From positions 1 to 54,860 of the forward strand of contig NZ_CP132460.1 of the NCBI RefSeq assembly GCF_032595875.1: a DNA stretch of 54,860 nt, written 5' to 3'. The notes beneath the pieces are model-generated. The model was given only the letters and a program-made list of their open reading frames with translations, was not told the origin of the DNA and ran no database searches. This document shows, piece after piece, positions 18,340-26,887 of this stretch; positions within the stretch are counted from its first letter, which is position 1, and the number at the start of each line of letters is the position of its first letter. This stretch comes from Borreliella andersonii (GTDB lineage Bacteria > Spirochaetota > Spirochaetia > Borreliales > Borreliaceae). Made by a program: the position numbers and the translations under genes.

Positions 18340-19146
18340 GTAATAAAAAGGCTTAGGAAGGGCAAAGAGATTATTATTTTTGATACAAATCCGGAAAGCC
18401 CAACGCATTATTTTAAAACAGACTATATTGACAATACAGATGTTTTTAAGACATATAATTTTACAACGTACGACAACCCCTTAAATTCAGCAGATTTTAT
18501 TCAAACTCAGGAGAAGCTTTACAAGAATTTTCCTGCTTATAAGGCTCGTGTGCTTTATGGGGAGTGGATTTTAAATGAATCTACACTATTTAATCAGATG
18601 ATTTTCAATCAAGATTATGAATTTAAAAGCCCAATAATGTATATTGATCCCGCATTCTCAGTAGGTGGAGATAATACAGCCATTTGTGTTTTAGAGTGCA
18701 CTTTTGATAAGTTTTATGCATATATTTATCAAGATCAAAAACCAGTAAGTGATAGTTTGATGCTTGCCTCTATTCAAGTTTTAATAGAAAATTTCAATGT
18801 AAATACCGTTTACATTGAAGAAAGAGATAGTACCAAAGGGGATGGAATTTTAACCAAAACAATTCTTTTATTGAGAAGCAAAAGTACTTGCTATTTTAAA
18901 GTTGTGCCAATAAAACCTTTGAGCAATAAATTCAAAAGAATATGCTCTCTTGTTCCTTTGTTTGAAAGCCGCAAAATAGAATTTTTAAAAATAATAAGTA
19001 AAAATGTAGTATCTGATATTTACAGCTACAAAGGAGACGGCAATACAAAAGATGATGCGCTAGATGCTCTTGCAAATGCGTATCTGCTTTTAACGCTAAA
19101 TTATAAAGAAAAGTTATTTCATTTTGGTAGGTTTAAATATTTATAA
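18340..19146 (+). pseudogene. Phage large terminase, C-terminal nuclease half only (BBA31-like)
   Basis: The frame after the stop at 18337-18339 is open to 19146 and codes about 268 residues, beginning VIKRLRKGKEIIIFDTN. It contains the terminase nuclease features: YIDPAFSVGGDNTA with the catalytic Asp region (about 18640-18680), a middle VYIEERDS, and DDALDALANAY (19051-19083). The N-terminal ATPase domain (Walker A and B) of a normal terminase, about 450 residues in full, is absent and cannot be found upstream. The only start is GTG 18550 (198 residues) without a ribosome site. It is a deletion remnant and cannot power DNA packaging. Confidence 0.78.
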
Positions 19147-19734
19147 TTTGATCTAAGTCTTAGCGAACAACTTAAGTTTGTTGTAAATAATAATTATTTA
19201 AAAAGTTTTTATCTTTTTTTCTGATTTTTTTCAAAAATTTCTCTTTGCCCTAAATCTAGACTAAAGCAATATTAAATAAATTTTTAAAAAATTAAATTAT
19301 TTCATTAAAAAATTCAATAATTTGGAAAAAATATAAAATCAATATTCAATCTCTTAAAAGTTTTGAAAAATTATTTTTAAAGTTTAATTTTTTGGAAAAT
19401 GTTATTGATGTGATTTATAATTTAACTTTTATTATTTTTTACCTTAAAGGAGTTAGCATGAAAAGCAGATTTTTTGCTATTTTTGTTCTCAAACTTTAAT
19501 TTTTTTAATTGTAATACTTTTAAAGGCATAATGGTGACTTTAAAAAATAGCTAAGTTTAAAATATTTGAGCAAATTGGTTTTAAAAAAAGAGAGTTTATT
19601 TTGCATCAATTTTGATTAGATTTTATTAAATTGGCATTAGAAGAATTTTCTAAGTTTGTCGAATTTGCCTGGTGTAATCATTTTTAAGATTTGTTTATTT
19701 AATCTATTCAAATGTATTTCAAGGAGAGAGAAAT
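19147..19734 (+). other. AT-rich region with a decayed small lipoprotein gene
   Basis: At 19458-19554 an AAAGGAG-preceded ATG reads MKSRFFAIFVLKL and then stops; another frame reads FNFFNCNTFKGIMVTLKNS to 19554. This is consistent with a small lipoprotein (signal plus NC lipobox) broken by a frameshift. The other sequence in these 588 bp is low-complexity AT DNA without recognisable features. Confidence 0.4.
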
Positions 19735-19926
19735 ATGAGAATTGCCGGTCTTCTTTTTTTTTTAATGTGTCTTTTGGGTTGTAGTTCTTTTAAAGTGGAC
19801 AATAAAAGTTCATTTTCCAAAAATAAGCAGAAAACTTCAAATTATAACAGAGAGTATTATCAGAAAAACAGAGAAAAACTTAAATTAAGAGCCAGAGAGC
19901 GATATCGTAGAAACAGAAAAAATTAA
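19735..19926 (+). CDS. Short basic lipoprotein (BBA32-like)
   Basis: 63 residues from ATG 19735, preceded by AAGGAGAGAG. The signal MRIAGLLFFLMCLLGC has a clear lipobox (LLGC, Cys16). The mature part is only 47 residues and strongly basic, ending REYYQKNREKLKLRAR then ERYRRNRKN. This YYQKNREK pattern resembles helical repeats in phage HNH endonucleases and related DNA-binding proteins, an odd partner for a lipid anchor. No function is known. It is followed by BBA33 after 180 bp. Confidence 0.65.
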   Translation: MRIAGLLFFLMCLLGCSSFKVDNKSSFSKNKQKTSNYNREYYQKNREKLKLRARERYRRNRKN

Positions 19927-20107
19927 ATAAAATTAACTAAAAAGAATTAAGCTTAAGAAAAATTTAAAGTAATTTTAATATTAATTATTAATTTAAATTG
20001 AGTGGTGGATTTATATAAAGGATGCATGTTTTCAGGCTGTTTGAAATAATGCACTTTTGAAATAAATTAAATTTTAATTAGAAGAATATACACGAAGAGA
20101 TATATTT

Positions 20108-20629
20108 ATGTATATTATTTCATTAGCGGTAATTTCTTGTTATTTAAATGATTTTTCTGATATGGAAAAAAGCAACTTTAGTAAATATGATTTAAATTTT
20201 TTTGAGCTTTCTTTAGCCGAAAGAGAAAGTGCTATTTTAAAAATTCAAAGAAAATTTAAGAGTTTAACTAATAAAATAAGCTCTAGGATATCTAATTATA
20301 GTGAGATTAAAGTTAGCAATTTTTTTAGTGAATCTAGTGAACAAAAAAATAATCTTTTAAGCAAAATATTAGAGATTTTAAAAGTACAACACGGGTTAAT
20401 GGAAAAAAGTAGCAATAGCTTAAGCAAGCTTAGCATGTTAAGTGGAGACAATTGTACTGTTCTTGATCCGCAGCCAGAATTGAGACTTTTAAATCAAAAA
20501 TATTCAGATATAGATGAAAAATTAAGAGAAATATGTAATTGCATTCTTAGCAACAGCATTGACTTTAATAGAGTTTCAAAGGATTTGATTTATTTAAAAG
20601 AGAGCGCTTTGTCACTAATGAAAAAATAA
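20108..20629 (+). CDS. Lipoprotein BBA33-like, collagen-binding family
   Basis: 173 residues from ATG 20108. The N-terminus MYIISLAVISC is an unusually short lipoprotein signal (Cys11) without the usual lysines; upstream in-frame codons contain no ATG, GTG or TTG before a stop at 20075. The ribosome site is weak (GAAGAGA). The mature protein is helical, with KIQRKFKSLTNKISSRI and LEILKVQHGLMEKS segments. By position it matches B31 BBA33, reported to bind type VI collagen and to be important for mouse infection. It is convergent with oppA-5 and shares a terminator. Confidence 0.72.
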   Translation: MYIISLAVISCYLNDFSDMEKSNFSKYDLNFFELSLAERESAILKIQRKFKSLTNKISSRISNYSEIKVSNFFSESSEQKNNLLSKILEILKVQHGLMEKSSNSLSKLSMLSGDNCTVLDPQPELRLLNQKYSDIDEKLREICNCILSNSIDFNRVSKDLIYLKESALSLMKK

Positions 20630-20677
20630 GCTTTTCATAAATAGAGTCGTTAATTTTTGACTCTATTTATGAAAAGC
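20630..20677. terminator. Bidirectional terminator between BBA33 and oppA-5
   Basis: Perfect 19-bp arms at 20630-20648 and 20659-20677 (GCTTTTCATAAATAGAGTC) with a 10-base loop containing T5. The stem starts right after the BBA33 stop and ends 3 bp from the oppA-5 stop. Confidence 0.85.
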
Positions 20678-20679
20678 AT

Positions 20680-22266
20680 TTATTCTTCTAAAGGTTTTAT
20701 TTCTGATAGGGCAAATCTTTCTGAGTTGTTTGTGCTCCATCCTGTCCATTTGTCGTTTTTAAAAAGATAGTTTCCCGCAACACTGTATATTGGAATTATT
20801 GGATAATCATTTTCAATAATTATTTCTTCTATCTTTTTTAATGTTTCTAATCTTAGTTTTTCATCCTCTTCAGTATCAGATTTTATTATAAGTTCATCAA
20901 GTTCAGGATTTGAATATCCGTAAGATGTAAAATGTGAACTTTTAGTTTCAAATATATTAAAGAATGCCATGGGATCTAAGTAATCTCCTTGCCAGGACCT
21001 TATTGAGATTTCATACTGACCTTTTAGAATGTTTGATATGTGGTTGGCCCATGTTTCAGGCTCAATTTCTACATTAATATTTAAGACTTTTTTCCATTGG
21101 CTTTGTATAAAATTGGCAACTTCTTTTTCAAGGTCATTTTTATTGTATTTTATTGTAAGGGTTGGAAAATTTTTTCCATCCGGATATCCAGCTTCGGCTA
21201 AAAGGTTTTCTGCTTTTCTTGGGTTGTATGGTTTTAGCTTTTTCCCATAATTATAGTTGTTAATATTAGGACTTATTTTTCTTGTTGCTTTAAAGTTGTT
21301 ATCAAGCACTCTGTATACTAGAGTTTCTCTGTCAACTGCAAGAGCTAATGCTTCTCTTACTTTTACATTGTCAAGAGGGTTAATATTTGTGTTTAATGAA
21401 AGAAAACCAATTTGATTAATGTCAGCTGAATAAAAATCTTCTCTTAAGATAAGCTCATTAACAAGGTTTAAGGGTATATTGTTAAAAATAGCATCTATTT
21501 CATTGTGCTCATACATGCTGTAAATTCTGCGGGTGTCGCTTAGAGTAACAAATGTAAGCCCATTAATAGCAACGGTTTTAGCATCATAAAATTTTTCATT
21601 CTTTTCAAGAGATATTTCTTCGTTTAATACTCTTCTTTTTAGCTTAAAAGGCCCGCTTGTAACCATGTTTTCTGGGTTTGTCCATTTGTTTCCAAACTTT
21701 TTAACAACGTGAGTAGGAATAGGGATAAATATTGGGTTTGTAAGCATATCGAGAAAATATATTGTTGGGCGAGAGAGAGTTATTTCTAAAGTATGCTCAT
21801 TGATTACTTTTATTCCAATTTCATCTGCATTTGTTTTTGTTTCGTGAAATTCTTTTGCATTTTTTATCTTTGATATTAATAGGTTAATATTTGGCACATC
21901 AAGCTCATTTTCTAATGCCATTATGTAAGATTCTTTGATGGTGCTTGCTGTTATTCTAACGCCGTCACTCCAATAAATGTCGTCTCTTAAATGGAATGTA
22001 AAGCAAGTGTTGTCGTAAGAAATATCCCAATTTTTTGCAAGGCCCGGCCTGTATCCACCTGTTTTAGGATCACCCCGTAAAAGCCCTACAAATAGTTCGT
22101 TTATAATTAAATTACCCAGTTTGTCGCTGCAAAATTGTGGATCAAGTGATGTTGGTTCGTTGCCAATTCCAACTCCAAAGACAATGTCCTCTTTTGGCTT
22201 AGAAATTGTGCACGAGATTACAGCAGCAATGCTTAGTATTAAAAGTAGCCTCTTTTTTATTTTCAT
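20680..22266 (-). CDS. oppA5: Oligopeptide ABC transporter substrate-binding protein OppA-5
   Basis: 528 residues. The lipoprotein signal MKIKKRLLLILSIAAVISC (Cys19) is followed by a full SBP_bac_5 domain, with the family signature LAKNWDISYDNTCFTFHLR near residue 80 and YWSDGVRITASTI just after. Borrelia has three chromosomal oppA genes and plasmid copies on cp26 (oppA-4) and lp54 (oppA-5); position identifies OppA-5. It captures peptides and delivers them to the chromosomal OppBCDF permease. AAAGGAC and GGGAGA stand upstream of the ATG. It is monocistronic, intact and of normal length. Confidence 0.95.
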   Translation of the reverse strand: MKIKKRLLLILSIAAVISCTISKPKEDIVFGVGIGNEPTSLDPQFCSDKLGNLIINELFVGLLRGDPKTGGYRPGLAKNWDISYDNTCFTFHLRDDIYWSDGVRITASTIKESYIMALENELDVPNINLLISKIKNAKEFHETKTNADEIGIKVINEHTLEITLSRPTIYFLDMLTNPIFIPIPTHVVKKFGNKWTNPENMVTSGPFKLKRRVLNEEISLEKNEKFYDAKTVAINGLTFVTLSDTRRIYSMYEHNEIDAIFNNIPLNLVNELILREDFYSADINQIGFLSLNTNINPLDNVKVREALALAVDRETLVYRVLDNNFKATRKISPNINNYNYGKKLKPYNPRKAENLLAEAGYPDGKNFPTLTIKYNKNDLEKEVANFIQSQWKKVLNINVEIEPETWANHISNILKGQYEISIRSWQGDYLDPMAFFNIFETKSSHFTSYGYSNPELDELIIKSDTEEDEKLRLETLKKIEEIIIENDYPIIPIYSVAGNYLFKNDKWTGWSTNNSERFALSEIKPLEE

Positions 22267-22426
22267 GTCCTTTGATCTCCCTTTGTATTTGCAATAATTA
22301 ATAGCAAATTATATTGCAATATTTTTTTAAAATATTTTTTGCTTTTTCTAAGTATTCTGGCAGGCCTGTTGTTTTTATTTAAAGGAAATTTAAAGAAAAA
22401 AAGGCTAAAAAAGATACACCATTTGT

Positions 22427-22472
22427 TTTAAAACTACAAATAAGGCTTTAAGACCCTATTTGTAGTTTTAAA
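22427..22472. repeat. Strong hairpin between divergent oppA-5 and BBA36
   Basis: Perfect 16-bp arms TTTAAAACTACAAATA (22427-22442) and its complement (22457-22472), loop of 14 bases. It lies upstream of both divergent genes, so it is not the terminator of either; it may be left from a lost gene or be part of a regulatory region. Confidence 0.6.
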
Positions 22473-22637
22473 GAAGTTTTCAATGAATTGTTGATTTATA
22501 ACAATAGACAAGTATATATCTCTCTTTAATTTTTTCAAATAAAATTTTAAAGAATAAAATAAAGGGATTGATTTTTTGTATGCCTTGAGAATATTAGAAA
22601 GTGAACTATAATTACGACTTATTTTAGGGAGGTCTTT

Positions 22638-23297
22638 ATGCAAAAGACAAGTATTTTATTAATGCTATTAGCGGTGTTTTCTTGTAAGCAGTTTTACGTT
22701 GTTAAGTCGCTTGCAGAAATTGATTCTGGTAATGGCACTCCTCTTGTTATTAGCGATTCAGTTAAAGATCTAAAAGGTTTAATTCCCAAAGAGGTTTCTT
22801 TAACTCCCGAGGAAGCTGAAAAGTTGGAGACTTTAAAAATCTTTCTAAAAGATGCAATGGATGTTAATGGTAGAACTGGAGATTTAAGAGCTGAGTACGA
22901 GAAATCTTATAAAGAATTTTTTGATTGGCTTTCTAAGGATGTGAATAGACAAAAAGAGTTTATAAGCTTTTTTGACAATGTTTCTGGGATTCTTTCTAAA
23001 GCAGTAGATGTAAGCAAAAAGCAAAGACCTACTGAGCAGCAATCTTTAGGCTTTAAAGAATATGTTTGTTACAAGATTAAAAATAGTCGCGGCGGGTATT
23101 TAAGTTTATTTTTCCAAAGGGTAGCTGATGCATTTGGCATTGATGCTTACAAAAATGGAAAAGATGAGAGCGTTCAAAAGCCTGTAAAATGCAATGAAGA
23201 GATTTTTAAAGTAATTAAAAGAGTGTTTACTGAAAGTGAGAGTAACAACGAATTGAAAAATTTGAAAGATTGTGAGAATAATCGTGATTACATTTGA
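22638..23297 (+). CDS. Lipoprotein BBA36-like
   Basis: 219 residues from ATG 22638 with GGGAGG upstream. The signal MQKTSILLMLLAVFSC carries the lipobox (Cys16). The mature part is mostly helical and acidic (SLTPEEAEKLETLKIFLKD), with several cysteines in the C-terminal third, which is unusual for Borrelia lipoproteins. Matches BBA36 of B31, a surface lipoprotein reported to be induced by mammalian-type signals through RpoS; function unknown. It is followed by a good terminator. Confidence 0.8.
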   Translation: MQKTSILLMLLAVFSCKQFYVVKSLAEIDSGNGTPLVISDSVKDLKGLIPKEVSLTPEEAEKLETLKIFLKDAMDVNGRTGDLRAEYEKSYKEFFDWLSKDVNRQKEFISFFDNVSGILSKAVDVSKKQRPTEQQSLGFKEYVCYKIKNSRGGYLSLFFQRVADAFGIDAYKNGKDESVQKPVKCNEEIFKVIKRVFTESESNNELKNLKDCENNRDYI

Positions 23298-23309
23298 GAT
23301 TTGCTTTTT

Positions 23310-23345
23310 AAAAAGACAGGTTCTAGTGTGAACTTGTCTTTTTTT
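23310..23345 (+). terminator. Terminator after BBA36
   Basis: AAAAAGACAGGTTC (23310-23323) pairs with GAACTTGTCTTTTT (23330-23343; one G-T pair) and continues in T residues. Confidence 0.85.
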
Positions 23346-23385
23346 AAACCTTTTAATTCTTGTAAGGTTATATCTTTATTAGGGC

Positions 23386-24009
23386 ATGAGCGATAATAAT
23401 AACGTAGAGAGCAATTTTCAAGATTTTAAGTTTAATAATGTAAATAATGTTGAATTTGCCAAAGAATTATCAACTCAAGTAATTACTTCTGCTTTAGAAA
23501 TAGAGACTAATTTAAATAAAATTTTAAATACAAAGAATGCAAAGAATTTACATGATGCTCATTTAAGAGTCCAAAAATCAAAATCAAAACTTATTTCTGT
23601 TATAAATCTAGCCAAAAAGCTAAACAATCACCTGCTTTTAGAATTTGATAAAATTTCTGATTTTGATATTCCCATAACATTTAGGATTGTTGACAAGATT
23701 TTAAAAGTATTTTACTGGACAATAGTCAATTTTGATTCTCATACAGTAAGTGAAATTGACTCAGTAGGGTTAAAAGAGATTGATTTTTTACATGAAAATG
23801 AAGAAGGAATAAAATCAGCTGAAGAAGAGATTAGTAGCATTGAAAATTTAAAGACAAGAGAATTCCTCTTTGAGCTACTTTTGGTTATTAAATCCACATT
23901 TCAAGCAGACAAAGCCTTAATAAAAGCAATTAGAGCATCCCTTTTGGCATCAGCTTTTATTGCTCAACAGGGAATAGAAGGCAAACAGACTTTATTTTTT
24001 TATGTTTAA
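23386..24009 (+). CDS. Conserved hypothetical helical protein (BBA37-like)
   Basis: 207 residues from ATG 23386. It has no signal peptide or lipobox, so it is probably cytoplasmic. It is all helical, with LNKILNTKNAKNLHDAHLRVQ (part of a long amphipathic helix) and a C-terminal hydrophobic LIKAIRASLLASAFIA. An AGGG lies 2-5 bases before the ATG, rather close. I do not recognise the family beyond its lp54 position between BBA36 and the phage head operon. A terminator follows, so it is a single-gene unit. Confidence 0.65.
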   Translation: MSDNNNVESNFQDFKFNNVNNVEFAKELSTQVITSALEIETNLNKILNTKNAKNLHDAHLRVQKSKSKLISVINLAKKLNNHLLLEFDKISDFDIPITFRIVDKILKVFYWTIVNFDSHTVSEIDSVGLKEIDFLHENEEGIKSAEEEISSIENLKTREFLFELLLVIKSTFQADKALIKAIRASLLASAFIAQQGIEGKQTLFFYV

Positions 24010-24043
24010 TTTTAGTTCATTGGGGTTTCTGGATTTCAATATT

Positions 24044-24073
24044 AAAAGGTAGAGAAACAGCTCTCTACCTTTT
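24044..24073 (+). terminator. Terminator after BBA37
   Basis: AAAAGGTAGAGA (24044-24055) pairs with TCTCTACCTTTT (24062-24073) around AACAGC; a further T and AT-rich sequence follow. Confidence 0.85.
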
Positions 24074-24283
24074 TAATATTTATTGGGATTGGATAAAGTA
24101 TTAGTTTAATTTTCTTTTTTATGTCATTTTAAAATGTCTATTTTTTAACAATGCGAGCAAAAGTAAGCATAACATTTTGCAAGTTTTACTTATATTCTTT
24201 AGATTAATATTAGCATAAATACTCTAAAACATATTAGTTTTTTTATAAAATTTTAAATGAATTTTAATATTTACATTTTATGT

Positions 24284-24316
24284 ATTATTATTTGATATTT
24301 AATATCAAATAATAAT
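24284..24316. promoter_or_regulatory. 33-bp palindrome upstream of the phage head operon
   Basis: Arms of 16 bp (24284-24299 and 24301-24316; ATTATTATTTGATATT and its exact complement) around one base. It is 40 bp before the portal reading frame, next to a TATAAT-like box near 24351-24357. It could be an operator or late-promoter element of the former phage; it lacks a T-tract, so termination is less likely. Confidence 0.5.
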
Positions 24317-24355
24317 GGTTTGCATAAAATATTGTTTTTGATATAATAATGTATA

Positions 24356-25576
24356 ATGATATTTAAAAAAATGATTAACGAATTTAAAATGGAAATAAAA
24401 AACAATAAATTTAAAATCAATCCTATTAATGTTTACAGATATTCAATTTTTTTTAGAAATTACATAAAAAGCACAGCAGAGGATGCACTTAAGAATGGAA
24501 TTAATTTAAGCTTGCTTGAAGCGTCTTGTTTAAAAGAGAGCAGCAAGTCTCTTTTGAGCTTAAAGGTACAGTTAAAAGAAGCTCTTCTTGAAGCAATGAT
24601 AAGCTTTAGATTTAATGGAGCAGGTTATATTTTGGCAAAACCCAAAAGTGAAGACGAAGATTTAAGCAAAAAGGTTAATAGCGAATTACCCACAGGTTTT
24701 AAATATTTAGATTTTCAAAAAGTTATTGACAAAATAGATTCTGATTACATAGAGTATCTTTCTAATTCAAAAGACTTAGATGGTTTTGAGAAAGTAAGAG
24801 TTGTAAAAATATATAAAAGTAGGGTAATAATTAACGAAAATTATGATTATGTTTTAGGCGTACAAGAACCTGCTTACACGCAAAGTTTACTGCTTAACAT
24901 TTGTCTTTTAGAACAAATTTATTTAGAAATAGAAAAAAGAATAAAAAATTATAATTTTTTGTTTTACAAAGACGAACATTTAGTAGGACTTGTTGAATCT
25001 TTAGAGATTGCAAAAGAAGAAATTAATGTTTTGACAAACAGCAAAGGCAAAATATTTTCTAATTTTTTTAAAGCACAAGAGCCAAACAAAAGTTTTCAAG
25101 CATTAAGCAGTGTTTCTGACCAGCTTAACAGAGAGCTTGGCAAGATTAAAAGCACTCTAAACAATGATGGAATTTCTTATACAGCATCAGAGAATGCACG
25201 CTTAGAGGTAATAAAATATGATTTGGGGTTTTAAAAAGACGCATTTGAACTTGTTAAAGCAAAAGTTGGTGCTGATACTAAAGAGCCTTTAACTAGAAGT
25301 TTTAATGAGCAAGTCAAAGGGCTTGGTAGTAGCGGCAAGGGAGACAAAAGTAATTATTATGATGATTTAAAAGGCGTTCAAGAATCTGTAGCTAATGCGT
25401 GCAATCTCAAGCTTAACAAATATTATAGATTAGATATGAAATTTAATGAGCTTGAAGCTTTAAGCTATGAGCAAAGACTTCAAAAAGACAATTTGCTTCT
25501 TGATGTTTACTTTAAATATTTAGAGCTAATTAAAAATGAAGATCTAAGCGACAAGGCAAAAGAAAATCTAAAATAA
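24356..25576 (+). pseudogene. Phage portal protein (DUF1073-like, cp32 type) with one in-frame stop
   Basis: A single frame runs from ATG 24356 to TAA 25574-25576 (406 residues), interrupted only by TAA at 25232-25234. The first part (292 residues) has LKEALLEAMISFRFNGAGY and ELPTGFKYLDFQKVIDK; the second, beginning KDAFELVKAKVGADTKEP, continues in the same frame. The total length and the place at the head of the capsid genes fit the DUF1073-type portal, the ring through which DNA enters the head. No ribosome site precedes ATG 24356, so the start is uncertain. The stop removes the C-terminal 28%. Confidence 0.7.
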
Positions 25577-25615
25577 CAATTAAGTTTAGTTATTTAATAT
25601 TTGAAAGGAGTAATT

Positions 25616-26212
25616 ATGAAAAAAATGGTTACAAGTGCAGAAGGCAAAGACAGTCAAGAAGATTTAAAAGCTAGAAGCAAAAACAGTGAAGTTTTAAGCG
25701 ATGCTTTGATTCAGGAATTCTTAGAATATAAAAATCTCAAAAGCACAAATAATAACTTAACTGGCAATTTTTCTCACAATGACCTGAAAGAATCTGTTGA
25801 GATAAATAAACTTGCAAATGATAATTTAAGTTTTGAGTATAATACAGAAAATCTTTTATCAAAAGAGTCTTCTTTTAAAGAGGTTGTAAAAGGACAAGCT
25901 GAAGAGCTTATTAGAAAGTATGTAAAATCAGCTCAAATATTTGCGGTAGCTGGAACTTACAATCTTGATGAGATTGACCTGCATTCTCGTGCAATACTGA
26001 TAAGGCTTGCAAAGACTAACATTGATCAAAATAAGAATTCAGAAAATTCATACAAAGTTATAAATTTTCAAAGAATAAAAGTAGATCAAAAAAATAATTT
26101 AAGAGTCGAGAATTCTTTTTTTAGCACATATCATGATTTAAGAAAAGCAATGCTTAATCAGTGGGAAGAGCTTAAGAATGAATTTTATTGCAATAAAAAA
26201 GCATTAGCATAA
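25616..26212 (+). CDS. cp32-type head-region protein, DUF1357-like
   Basis: 198 residues from ATG 25616; the frame also opens at TTG 25601, but that codon is part of the run leading into the AAGGAG site (25605-25610), so ATG 25616 is right. It has a low-complexity charged N-terminus and a helical C-terminus (AEELIRKYVKSAQIF, STYHDLRKAMLNQWEEL). Between portal and decoration/capsid genes it occupies the slot of a scaffold or protease-like protein; DUF1357 identity is from memory of cp32 order. Intact. Confidence 0.65.
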   Translation: MKKMVTSAEGKDSQEDLKARSKNSEVLSDALIQEFLEYKNLKSTNNNLTGNFSHNDLKESVEINKLANDNLSFEYNTENLLSKESSFKEVVKGQAEELIRKYVKSAQIFAVAGTYNLDEIDLHSRAILIRLAKTNIDQNKNSENSYKVINFQRIKVDQKNNLRVENSFFSTYHDLRKAMLNQWEELKNEFYCNKKALA

Positions 26213-26262
26213 AATTAAATAAAAATTTAAATAAAAAATTAATTTAAAAAAGGAGATTATTA

Positions 26263-26871
26263 ATGAGCGATTCAATTGATTTTCAAAAAGAGATAGAAAA
26301 ACTAAAAGCGTCAAAATTAGAGCTTGAAAGTCAGCTTGAAAGTTTAAAGAAAAATCAAGCTCAAAAGATTGTTTTAGACAAACTGAAAAGCGTTAATGTT
26401 AGCAGTTATCCGGTGTTTGAAAGTCACAAATTTCAAGACGAAGGGTTTTATTTTGCCCAAAAAGGCGGGCTGAAGAGCTCTCCTGCTGATAAGTTTGAAA
26501 ATTACCAAGCCCAAGATTTTTGCTACAAATGTGGGGTTAAGCTTATTGTTAATGGTTCAAATTTACAAATAGCAAGAGGCGGTGGTAGTGATCTTTATGG
26601 GGTTTGTGTAGACTTTGACGATTTTTCAAGAACTGGTGCTGTTGTTCCAATCACTTGTAGTTTTGAATGTGTTTTGATCACTAAAGACAAAACCATTAAA
26701 GCAGAAGACAAATTAATAATAAACAGCGAAGGGGTTTTAGAAAAATCTAGCAAGAATGCAACTATTATTCACGCTTTAGCATTAGGCCCTGCTGAAGAAT
26801 TTAAAGACAGAAGAGATGTTTATGGTGTTAGATTTCTTTTTTTGGTCAAGCAAATAAAAGATGCAATTTAA
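26263..26871 (+). CDS. cp32-type head decoration-like protein, DUF228
   Basis: 202 residues from ATG 26263 (AAAGGAG upstream). An N-terminal coiled coil (EIEKLKASKLELESQLESL) precedes a beta-rich domain with GFYFAQKGGLKSSP and DLYGVCVDFDDF, the recognisable Borrelia DUF228 signature. The domain resembles gpD-type head-stabilising proteins in position and composition, which is inference. It is intact and lies directly before the major capsid gene. Confidence 0.75.
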   Translation: MSDSIDFQKEIEKLKASKLELESQLESLKKNQAQKIVLDKLKSVNVSSYPVFESHKFQDEGFYFAQKGGLKSSPADKFENYQAQDFCYKCGVKLIVNGSNLQIARGGGSDLYGVCVDFDDFSRTGAVVPITCSFECVLITKDKTIKAEDKLIINSEGVLEKSSKNATIIHALALGPAEEFKDRRDVYGVRFLFLVKQIKDAI

Positions 26872-26887
26872 AATAGGAGAATTTGAA

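Noticed and set aside
18550..19146. Intact 198-residue terminase gene
   Set aside because: The GTG start has no ribosome site, and conserved terminase sequence continues upstream in the same frame to 18340; it is the tail of a truncated gene.
22434..22643. 69-codon minus-strand frame between oppA-5 and BBA36
   Set aside because: It overlaps the long hairpin 22427-22472 and the BBA36 ribosome site and has no homology that I recognise.
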